Assembly: GCA_005884745.1 (NCBI GenBank)
Contig: VAZU01000162.1
Coordinates: 1-5,210, forward strand
Reading direction: 5' to 3'
From: Alphaproteobacteria bacterium
Lineage (GTDB): Bacteria > Pseudomonadota > Alphaproteobacteria > Rhizobiales > Xanthobacteraceae
Length of the DNA stretch: 5,210 bases
Notes under the pieces: generated by a model
What the model was told of the DNA's origin: nothing
What the model saw: only the letters and a program-made list of their open reading frames with translations
Database searches by the model: none
Made by a program: the position numbers and the translations under genes
Part shown: positions 1 through 5,063 of the stretch, piece by piece
Position numbering within the stretch: position 1 is the first letter of the stretch
Layout: each line of letters starts with the position of its first letter

Positions 1-1083
1 GAGGACATCAACGCCAAGGGCGGGCTGCTCGGCCGCCCGGTCCAGCTCGTCTATTACGACGACAAGAGCAGCCCCTCGGAAGTGCCGGCGATCTACACCA
101 AGCTGCTCGACGTCGATCACGTCGATCTCATCGTCGGCGGCTATGCCACCAACATGCTGGCGCCGGCGATGCCGGTGGTGATGCAGAAGAACCGGCTGTT
201 CATCGGCATGCTCGGGCTATCGGTGAACAAGGAGTTCGACTACCCGAAATATTTCGTCATGATCCCGTCCGGCCCCGAGCCGAAGCCGGCGTTCACCAAG
301 GGCTTCTTCGACGTGGCGATGGCCCAGGATCCCAAACCCAAGACCGTGGCGATCGTCGGGGCCGATGCCGAGTTCTCGCGCAACGCTTCCGACGGCGCGC
401 ACGAGAACGCCAAGGCGGCCGGGCTCAAGATCGTCTACGACCGCAACTATCCCCCGGCGCAGACCGATTTCGGCCCGATCGTCCGCGCCATGCAGGCGAC
501 CAATCCCGATCTTGCCGTCATCTGCTCCTATCCGCTGGATTCGGTCGGCATGGTGCGCGCCGTCAACGAGATCGGCTTCAAGCCGAAGATGATCGGCGGC
601 GCCATGGTCGGCCTGCAGGCGACCGTGTTCAAGACCCAGCTCGGCCCGCTGCTCAACGGGTTCGTCAATTACGATTTCTGGCTGCCGGTCAAGAGCATGG
701 AATTTCCGGGCGTGCTCGACATGATGAAGAAATATCAGGCCCGCGCGCCGGGCGAGGGCGTCGATCCGCTCGGGTATTACATGGCGCCGTGGGGCTACGC
801 CTATCTTCAGGTGCTGGGCCAGGCGGTGGAGGCGACCAAGAGCCTCGACGACGACAAGCTCGCCGACTACGTCCGCACCACCACGTTCACGACGGTCGTC
901 GGCGACGTGAAGTTCGGCAAGGGCGGGGAATGGGCGCAGTCGCGCGTGCTGCAGGTGCAGTTTCAGCATATAAAGGGCAATGCCGTCGGCCAGTTCCGGG
1001 ACATCTCGACCCAGGTCGTGGTCGCGCCCGACCCGTACAAGTCCGGCAGCGTGATCTATCCGTACGAGAAGGCGAAGGAATAG
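1..1083 (+). CDS. HAAT-family ABC transporter substrate-binding protein, N-terminus outside window
   Basis: Periplasmic binding protein of the Peripla_BP_6/LivJ-LivK type, which captures an amino acid or related small molecule and hands it to a LivHM permease. The frame is open from base 1 to a TAG at 1081-1083, giving 360 visible residues. The signal peptide and first strand, perhaps 40-60 residues, lie outside. Family hallmarks are the opening DINAKGGLLGRPV (residues 2-14), YYDD (19-22), VDLIVGGYATN near residue 45 (first lobe, ligand-facing), TVAIVGADAEF near 115, and a late GDVKFGKGGEW stretch near 300. The protein ends in a lysine/glutamate-rich tail. GTG at 82 is an internal codon, not the start, because the family signature precedes it. 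The gene converges on the livHMGF cluster and is its likely partner, though this is inferred from proximity only. Third positions are very GC-rich. Ligand unknown. Confidence 0.93.
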   Translation, partial: EDINAKGGLLGRPVQLVYYDDKSSPSEVPAIYTKLLDVDHVDLIVGGYATNMLAPAMPVVMQKNRLFIGMLGLSVNKEFDYPKYFVMIPSGPEPKPAFTKGFFDVAMAQDPKPKTVAIVGADAEFSRNASDGAHENAKAAGLKIVYDRNYPPAQTDFGPIVRAMQATNPDLAVICSYPLDSVGMVRAVNEIGFKPKMIGGAMVGLQATVFKTQLGPLLNGFVNYDFWLPVKSMEFPGVLDMMKKYQARAPGEGVDPLGYYMAPWGYAYLQVLGQAVEATKSLDDDKLADYVRTTTFTTVVGDVKFGKGGEWAQSRVLQVQFQHIKGNAVGQFRDISTQVVVAPDPYKSGSVIYPYEKAKE

Positions 1084-1089
1084 ATTGAA

Positions 1090-1148
1090 CCCTCTCCCCG
1101 CAGAGCGGGGAGAGGGTGGCCTTCGCGCAGCGAAGGCCGGGTGAGGGG
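1090..1148 (+). repeat. Palindromic two-hairpin intergenic repeat, left copy
   Basis: The element begins 6 nt after the stop of the binding-protein gene. Hairpin 1 is a perfect 12-bp stem, CCCTCTCCCCGC (1090-1101) pairing with 1105-1116 around the loop AGA. Hairpin 2 is a perfect 9-bp stem, GGCCTTCGC (1118-1126) pairing with 1130-1138 around the loop GCA. A G-rich tail GGGTGAGGGG (1139-1148) closes it. The same architecture returns in inverted orientation at 1521-1582. It resembles the palindromic intergenic repeats common in rhizobial genomes (RIME-like). There is no T-run after either stem, so it is not a classical intrinsic terminator, although it could protect or end the upstream transcript. 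Confidence 0.85.
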
Positions 1149-1149
1149 G
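1143..1149 (+). promoter_or_regulatory. Shine-Dalgarno-like G-run from the repeat tail
   Basis: GAGGGGG at 1143-1149 belongs to the conserved tail of the left repeat and ends 8 nt before the GTG at 1158. It contains the GAGG core complementary to the 16S 3' end and has suitable spacing. This favours GTG 1158 as the start of the DUF559 gene. The same bases would therefore serve both as repeat and as translation signal. Confidence 0.5.
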
Positions 1150-1157
1150 CCATCTCC

Positions 1158-1514
1158 GTGCGCGGAGCGGATCGTAAGACTGTCCGGGTCGTCAGGCGTC
1201 TGCGGCGGCAATCGACCGACGCAGAGACAAAGCTGTGGTTTGCTTTGCGAGATCGACGACTCCGCGGGCTCAAGTTCGTAAGACAGGCGCCACTTGGACC
1301 CTACGTGGTCGATTTCTTGTGCCGTGAAGGAAAGCTGGTCATCGAGGTAGATGGTGGCCAACACGCAGAGAACTCACGTGATCGGATCCGTGATGAGTAC
1401 CTGCGCAGTGATGGATTCCGTGTGCTTCGGTTCTGGAATTCGGACGTAATGGCAAATAGGGATGGAGTTCTGATCACGATTCTTCGAGAGCTGGGCGCCC
1501 CTGCAGATCTTTGA
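1158..1514 (+). CDS. DUF559 / endonuclease-domain protein (Vsr-like fold)
   Basis: A 118-residue protein of the DUF559 family, small single-domain proteins related to the very-short-patch repair endonuclease Vsr within the PD-(D/E)XK superfamily. Visible family marks are a basic N-terminus, TDAETKLW (20-27), LRGLKFVRQAPLGPYVVDF (35-53) and VIEVDGGQHA (61-70), then YLRSDGFRVLRFWNSDV (81-97). D52, E63, D65, Q68 and H69 are the likely metal and catalytic site by family analogy, and all are intact. DNA cleavage has not generally been shown for DUF559 proteins. GTG 1158 was chosen because the family usually starts at a MRG-like N-terminus and a G-rich SD lies upstream; the longer frame from GTG 1116 reads through the repeat. 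By hand count 52 of 118 codons end in A or T (GC3 about 56%), unlike the genes on either side. It has no operon partner; inverted repeats flank it on both sides. Confidence 0.85.
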   Translation: MRGADRKTVRVVRRLRRQSTDAETKLWFALRDRRLRGLKFVRQAPLGPYVVDFLCREGKLVIEVDGGQHAENSRDRIRDEYLRSDGFRVLRFWNSDVMANRDGVLITILRELGAPADL

Positions 1515-1520
1515 TTACCG

Positions 1521-1582
1521 CCCCTCACCCGGCTCGCAGCTCTCGCTGCTCGCCACCCTCTCCCCGCTTTGCGGGGAGAGGG
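1521..1582 (-). repeat. Palindromic two-hairpin intergenic repeat, right inverted copy
   Basis: Read on the minus strand this repeats the plan of 1090-1148. Hairpin 1 (1556-1567 with 1571-1582) has the identical 12-bp stem around a loop AAA. Hairpin 2 spans 1531-1554, and the tail is the same GGGTGAGGGG (1521-1530). Hairpin 2 differs in sequence: GGC, a GA/GA internal mismatch pair, GCAGC, then loop GAGA, which as RNA is a GNRA tetraloop between tandem G-A pairs. Hairpin 1 begins at the very next base after the livF stop (1583-1585), so it forms the start of the livF 3' UTR. It also lies 6 nt past the DUF559 stop on the other strand. Confidence 0.85.
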
Positions 1583-2317
1583 CTACAGCCCCAAATAAAA
1601 CTTCCGGATCAAATCGTTGTTGTTGAGCTCCTCGGTGGAGCGGCCCTCGAAGGCGATGCGGCCGTGGACGATGACGTAGCCGCGGTCGGCGATGCGGATC
1701 GCCTGGGTGAAATTCTGCTCGGCCATCAGCACGGTGAGCCGATATTGTTCTTTCAGCTGCTGGATCTTGTCGATGGTGCGGCGGACCAGGATCGGGGCGA
1801 GCCCGACCGAGGGCTCGTCGATCAACAGGATGCGCGGCGCCAGCATCAGCGCCCGCCCGAGCGCCAGCATCTGCTGCTCGCCGCCGCTCAGACTCCCCGC
1901 GAGCTGGCGTCGCCGCTCCGCGAGCTGCGGGAACGCCTCGAAGCAGAACGCGCGATTGTTCGCGATCTGCGCCCGCGCGATGCGGCGGAAGGCGCCGAGC
2001 AAGAGATTCTCCTCGACCGTGAGCTTGGGGAACAGCCGGCGGCCCTCGGGCACGAGCGCGATGCCGAGATCGACGATCGCCTCGGTGCTGCGTCCGACCA
2101 GATCGTGCCGCCTGCCGTCGATCTCCGCGAAAATGCTGCCCGCGCTCGGCCGCACGATGCCCATGATGCATTTCATCAGCGTGCTCTTGCCGTTGCCGTT
2201 GGTGCCGAGCAGCGCCACCGTCTCGCCGGATTTCACCTCGAGCGACACGTCCTCGAGCGCGCGGACGGCGCCGTAGGCGGCGTGGATGCCGCTGACCGTG
2301 ATGCTACTCCCCGACAT
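1583..2317 (-). CDS. livF: HAAT ABC transporter ATPase, LivF type
   Basis: Cytoplasmic ATP-binding subunit, 244 residues, the usual LivF length. It pairs with LivG to power import through LivH/LivM. Seen in order: Walker A GTNGNGKST (38-46), VPEGRRLF (89-96) at the Q-loop site, signature LSGGEQQ (143-149), Walker B ILLIDEP (163-169) followed by D-loop SVGLAP, and MAEQN (198-202) at the switch position. Glutamate at the Q-loop site and glutamine in place of the switch histidine are normal for LivF, so they are not defects. The C-terminal YLGL is also typical. ATG 2315-2317 overlaps the end of livG by 14 nt, with GAGG-containing sequences just upstream, indicating coupled translation. It is the last gene of the cluster, and a palindromic repeat follows its TAG directly. 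The substrate cannot be deduced from this subunit. Confidence 0.95.
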   Translation of the reverse strand: MSGSSITVSGIHAAYGAVRALEDVSLEVKSGETVALLGTNGNGKSTLMKCIMGIVRPSAGSIFAEIDGRRHDLVGRSTEAIVDLGIALVPEGRRLFPKLTVEENLLLGAFRRIARAQIANNRAFCFEAFPQLAERRRQLAGSLSGGEQQMLALGRALMLAPRILLIDEPSVGLAPILVRRTIDKIQQLKEQYRLTVLMAEQNFTQAIRIADRGYVIVHGRIAFEGRSTEELNNNDLIRKFYLGL

Positions 2318-3041
2318 AGGCCCTCACGACCTCCGGATCCTGCATCACCTCTTGCGGCGCGCCGTCGGCGATCTTGCGCCCGGAGACCAGCACGATCAGC
2401 CGCTGCGAGAAATGCATCACCGCGCGCATGATGTGCTCGATCAGGACGATGGTGACGCCTCGCTCGTTGAGCCTCACCAGCAGCGCCAGGATGTCGTCGA
2501 TCTCCGAATGCGACAGGCCGGCCATGGCTTCGTCGGCGATCAGGAGCTTGGGCTCCGCCGCCATGGCGCGGGCGAGCTCGAGCTTGCGCATCTCGACCTG
2601 GGTGAGATCGCGCGGCCATCGCCTCGCCTTGGCCGAGAGCCCGACGAGCCCCAGCAGCTCGGTGCAGCGCGCATCGATTTCGGCGGCGGTCAGATGCACG
2701 CCGCTTCTCGCGCCGACCGCGTAGAGCAACGGAATGCGGAGGTTGTCGGCGAGGTTCATGCTGAAGAACGGGCGCGGCAGCTGGAAGCTGCGCGCCATGC
2801 CGAGCCGCGTGCGCTGGTGCGCCGAATACCCGTCGAGCTCGATGCCCTCGAACTTGACCGTGCCGGTCTCGTTGCGCAGCGTCCCGCACAGGCAATTGAC
2901 CAGTGTGCTCTTGCCGGAGCCGTTGGGCCCGATCAGCCCGACCCGCTCGCCGGGCGCAACCGCGAGGCCGATGCCTTCGAGCGCCACGAAACCGCCGAAC
3001 CGTTTGCCGAGATCCTCGACTTCGAGCAGCGGCGCGCTCAT
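2304..3041 (-). CDS. livG: HAAT ABC transporter ATPase, LivG type
   Basis: Cytoplasmic ATPase of 245 residues, partner of LivF. Seen in order: Walker A GPNGSGKST (38-46), Q-loop ARSFQLPRPF with Q87, the C-loop region DLTQVEMRKLELARAMA (145-161), Walker B LLIADE (166-171), D-loop AGLS (174-177), and switch histidine H203 in IEHIM. The C-loop reads LTQVE where most ABC proteins have LSGGQ; the following RKLELARA is conserved, so this is a divergent signature rather than a frame error. ATG 3039-3041 was chosen because the conserved N-terminus MSAPLLEVEDLGKRFGG begins there, because it overlaps the livM stop as ATGA, and because a strong GAGGAG (3048-3053) sits 6 nt upstream. The frame stays open further upstream, but that stretch is antiparallel noise over livM. 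An alternative name is a generic branched-chain ATPase. Confidence 0.95.
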   Translation of the reverse strand: MSAPLLEVEDLGKRFGGFVALEGIGLAVAPGERVGLIGPNGSGKSTLVNCLCGTLRNETGTVKFEGIELDGYSAHQRTRLGMARSFQLPRPFFSMNLADNLRIPLLYAVGARSGVHLTAAEIDARCTELLGLVGLSAKARRWPRDLTQVEMRKLELARAMAAEPKLLIADEAMAGLSHSEIDDILALLVRLNERGVTIVLIEHIMRAVMHFSQRLIVLVSGRKIADGAPQEVMQDPEVVRAYVGE

Positions 3042-3985
3042 CGATCGCTCCTCGCGCGCAGCCGCGCCTCGATGAGCCCGATGATGCCGTTCGGCGCGAT
3101 CATCACGAAGCCGACCAGCACCACGCCGACGATGAGCAGATTGACGGCGGACGAGATGGTCACGGTCGCGACCTGCTGGACGGTGCCGAGCAGCAGCGCG
3201 CCGATCACCGGCCCGATCCACGTCGTGGTGCCGCCGACCAGCGGCATGGCGATGCTGTTCACCGCATAGGCGAGATTGAAGCCGGAAGCGGGATCGAGAT
3301 AGCCGACGTAATACGGCAGCGGCGCGCCGGCCATGCCCATGAACGCGCCGCTCAGCGTGGTGGCCATGAGCTTCAATCGCAGCGTCGGCACGCCGGAGGC
3401 TTCCGCCGCCAGCTCGTCGTCGCGGATGCTGGCAAAACCGTAGCCGAGCCAGGAGCGCTCGATCATGCGCGCCGCGAATACCGCGAGGATCGCCAGCACC
3501 AGCATGACCAGGAACAGATATTGGATGTAGCTGCCGACGAGCGGCACCGTGGCCGGCCGCACCACATAGGCGCCGCGCGAGCCGCCGACGTAGTCCCAGT
3601 TGGTGATCAGCGTCTGCACCACGACCGCGAGCGCCAGCGTGGCGATCGAGAAGAACGCGCCGCGCAGCCGCAAGGTGAGGTAGCCCATGCCGAGCCCGAC
3701 GATGCCGGAGACGATGCCGCCGAGCAGGATCAGCACCGGAATCGGCATCGGCGAGAACTTGTGGATCGCGACCGAGGTGTAGGCGCCGAGCGCGAAGAAC
3801 GCCGCGGTGCCGAAATTCACGTAGCCGCAATAGCCGCCCAGGATGTTCCACGCGGTCGCCAGCACCAGGTATTCCAGCACGACGTAGCCGGCGAAGAACA
3901 GGTAATCGTTGTGGAGATAGCGCGCGCCGAAGAACACCCCGGCGCCGAGCGCGAGCGCGACGAGCAGAAAGATCCAGAACCGCAC
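3038..3985 (-). CDS. livM: HAAT ABC transporter permease, LivM type
   Basis: Inner-membrane permease of 315 residues that forms the transport channel with LivH. Hydrophobic segments are visible near residues 3-20, 29-48, 58-75, 82-104, 108-127, 150-171, 206-222, 240-270 and 276-297. LivM signatures are AWNILGGYCGYVNFGTAAFF (45-64), the cytoplasmic loop GYGFASIRDDELAAEASGVP (181-200), which contacts the ATPases, MPLVGGTTTWIGPVIGALLLG (248-268, conserved glycine-rich), and the closing APNGIIGLIEARLR. The start is GTG at 3983-3985, 1 nt after the livH TAA; the next in-frame methionine is residue 80, which would remove the first three membrane segments. The upstream SD is weak (TGGGG), consistent with translational coupling to livH. 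Its TGA overlaps the livG ATG by 4 nt. Confidence 0.94.
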   Translation of the reverse strand: MRFWIFLLVALALGAGVFFGARYLHNDYLFFAGYVVLEYLVLATAWNILGGYCGYVNFGTAAFFALGAYTSVAIHKFSPMPIPVLILLGGIVSGIVGLGMGYLTLRLRGAFFSIATLALAVVVQTLITNWDYVGGSRGAYVVRPATVPLVGSYIQYLFLVMLVLAILAVFAARMIERSWLGYGFASIRDDELAAEASGVPTLRLKLMATTLSGAFMGMAGAPLPYYVGYLDPASGFNLAYAVNSIAMPLVGGTTTWIGPVIGALLLGTVQQVATVTISSAVNLLIVGVVLVGFVMIAPNGIIGLIEARLRARSDR

Positions 3986-3986
3986 G

Positions 3987-4862
3987 TTATCGCCCCAGAA
4001 TCCCCGCCGGCCGGAACGCCAGCGTCAGCAGCAGGAAGCCGAACGAGACCGCGGGCGCCCACGACGGGCCATAGAACGTCGCGGTGATGCTCTCGACGAT
4101 GCCGAGCAGTATCGCCGCCAGGACCGTGCCGGGCAGGCTGCCCATGCCGCCGAGCACGCAGATCGCGAACACGCGGCCGATGTACTCGCGGCCGACCGAC
4201 GGCTCGACCGGCTGGATCACGATCAGGAACGCCCCGGCGATCGCCGCGGTGGCGATCGAGATGCCGAAGGCGATGCGCTTGATGCGCACCGGATCCGCCG
4301 CCATCAGACGCAGCGCCAGTTGATCCTGCGAGACCGCCATGATGGCGCGGCCGATGAAGGTGCGCGTGAGATAGAGCTGCAGGCACAGCATCATCAGCAG
4401 CGAGACGAGGCAAGGGATCAGCATGCGCAGCGGCAGGTCGATGAAGGAGAAGCGCAGCGTCGGCCCGATGTAGATCGCCTCGACGTAGCGGTAATCGACG
4501 CCGAACACCAGGACGAGACCGACCTCGGTGATGAACAGCAGGCCGAAGAAGAACGCCAGCCCGCGCAACGCTTCCTGGCCGCGCCGCTCGAACGAGGCGT
4601 AATAGACCTGATAGACCGCGCCGCCCAGCACGTAGAACGCCGGCAGCATGATCAGGCTGACGAGGATCGGGTCGATGCCGAAATTGGCGTTGACGATGTA
4701 GGCGATGTACGAGCCCAGGATGATGAACGCCGGGTGCGCGATATTGACGATGTCGAGAATGCCGAACGCGATCGAGATTCCCGCGGTTACGGCGGCATAG
4801 AAGCCGCCGAGCAGGAGCCCGGCCACGATGGCGTTGGCCAGCAGTTCGACCGGAAAGTCCAT
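3987..4862 (-). CDS. livH: HAAT ABC transporter permease, LivH type
   Basis: Inner-membrane permease of 291 residues, partner of LivM. Hydrophobic segments lie near residues 5-27, 35-56, 61-83, 97-122, 146-165, 196-218, 228-257 and 268-284. LivH signatures are AGISIAFGILDIVNIAHPAF (27-46), the ATPase-contacting loop GRAIMAVSQDQLALRLMAAD (171-190), and GGMGSLPGTVLAAILLGIVE (238-257). ATG 4860-4862 is chosen because MDFPVELLANAIVAGLLLGG matches the family N-terminus. The frame is open upstream to 5036, but those 58 extra residues are charged, glycine-rich and non-membranous. The only SD-like bases are AGG 7 nt upstream, inside the arm of a hairpin at 4870-4894. It is the first gene of the cluster; 201 bp separate it from the next coding frame upstream. 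Confidence 0.94.
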   Translation of the reverse strand: MDFPVELLANAIVAGLLLGGFYAAVTAGISIAFGILDIVNIAHPAFIILGSYIAYIVNANFGIDPILVSLIMLPAFYVLGGAVYQVYYASFERRGQEALRGLAFFFGLLFITEVGLVLVFGVDYRYVEAIYIGPTLRFSFIDLPLRMLIPCLVSLLMMLCLQLYLTRTFIGRAIMAVSQDQLALRLMAADPVRIKRIAFGISIATAAIAGAFLIVIQPVEPSVGREYIGRVFAICVLGGMGSLPGTVLAAILLGIVESITATFYGPSWAPAVSFGFLLLTLAFRPAGILGR

Positions 4863-4869
4863 CGGAAAA

Positions 4870-4894
4870 CCTGCCGTCTCGCCTAGGCGGCAGG
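4870..4894 (-). promoter_or_regulatory. Leader hairpin overlapping livH ribosome-binding site
   Basis: On the minus strand CCTGCCG (4888-4894) pairs perfectly with CGGCAGG (4870-4876), a 7-bp GC-rich stem with an 11-nt loop that itself contains the palindrome GCCTAGGC. The 3' arm ends 7 nt before the livH ATG and includes the only SD-like AGG. Folded, it would hide that site. A second 7-bp hairpin, GCGGGCC/GGCCCGC (4899-4905 with 4912-4918), lies 4 nt further upstream. The pairing is visible; control of translation is inference. Confidence 0.35.
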
Positions 4895-4962
4895 GAATGC
4901 GGGCCAGGGTCGGCCCGCCGTGCTGCTGATCCTCATCATCTCCCCCTCCGCGGTCCCGTGCC

Positions 4963-4991
4963 TTTGTATCACGGTCCGCCCGTGCCGCCAG
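4963..4991 (-). promoter_or_regulatory. Weak sigma-70-type promoter candidate for livHMGF
   Basis: On the minus strand an extended -10-like TGATACAAA (hexamer TACAAA at 4963-4968, four of six consensus bases) lies 17 bp from CTGGCG (4986-4991), which matches the -35 box at three of six positions. Transcription would begin near 4955, about 90 nt before livH. The match is poor and could be chance; its placement beside the inverted repeat at 4991-5020 is the main reason to list it. Confidence 0.2.
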
Positions 4992-5020
4992 CGTTTCCCG
5001 ATTTGCCGATCGGGAAACGC
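4991..5020. promoter_or_regulatory. Perfect 12-bp inverted repeat, operator or terminator candidate
   Basis: GCGTTTCCCGAT (4991-5002) is the exact reverse complement of 5009-5020, with a 6-bp spacer TTGCCG. It lies 129 bp upstream of livH and 43 bp past the stop of the gene fragment at the right edge. Symmetry of this length in an intergenic region suits a dimeric repressor or activator site. As RNA it would be a stable stem, but no T-run follows on either strand, which argues against a classical intrinsic terminator. Confidence 0.45.
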
Positions 5021-5063
5021 GGCCGATGCCACCCATGCACGGGAAATGCCCGCCGGTGCCTGC

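Larger units (their letters stand above)
1090..1582. mobile_element. Candidate inverted-repeat-bounded nuclease module
   Basis: What is seen: a 59-bp repeat, 372 bp holding one small gene, then a 62-bp inverted copy of the repeat. The ends are the matching 12-bp stems of hairpin 1; the inner edges are CCGGGTGAGGGG (1137-1148) and its exact reverse complement (1521-1532). The enclosed gene is much poorer in GC3 than its neighbours. The module fits exactly between the stop codons of two converging genes. What is inferred: that the unit moves or moved as a block, in the manner of a gene carried between REP-like ends. No transposase, integrase or target-site duplication is visible; the flanks ATTGAA and CTACAG do not match. 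It could equally be an old nuclease gene with repeats that gathered around it. Confidence 0.4.

Noticed and set aside
217..969. Minus-strand open frame (250 codons) opposite the binding-protein gene
   Set aside because: Shadow frame rich in His, Arg and Asp; the plus strand encodes an unmistakable binding protein.
1116..1157. Upstream GTG at 1116 as the start of the DUF559 gene
   Set aside because: It lies in the repeat, adds 14 residues translated from palindrome sequence, and lacks a better ribosome-binding site than GTG 1158.
1084..1588. Target-site duplication around the nuclease module
   Set aside because: The bases outside the outer stems (ATTGAA and CTACAG) do not match; the shared TAG on each side is just the two stop codons.
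1511..2431. Plus-strand open frame (306 codons) opposite livF
   Set aside because: Same antisense effect; it starts inside the repeat, and livF on the other strand has all the ATPase motifs.
3042..3851. Upstream extension of the livG frame to 3851
   Set aside because: Antiparallel low-quality sequence over livM; the ATGA overlap and GAGGAG site set the start at 3041.
2903..4087. Long plus-strand open frame (394 codons) opposite livM and livG
   Set aside because: Composition is Arg/His/Asp/Gln-rich, typical of the antisense of high-GC3 genes, and the minus-strand proteins have full family signatures.
4863..5036. N-terminal extension of livH to 5036
   Set aside because: The 58 added residues are charged and non-membranous, whereas the family N-terminus begins at ATG 4862.
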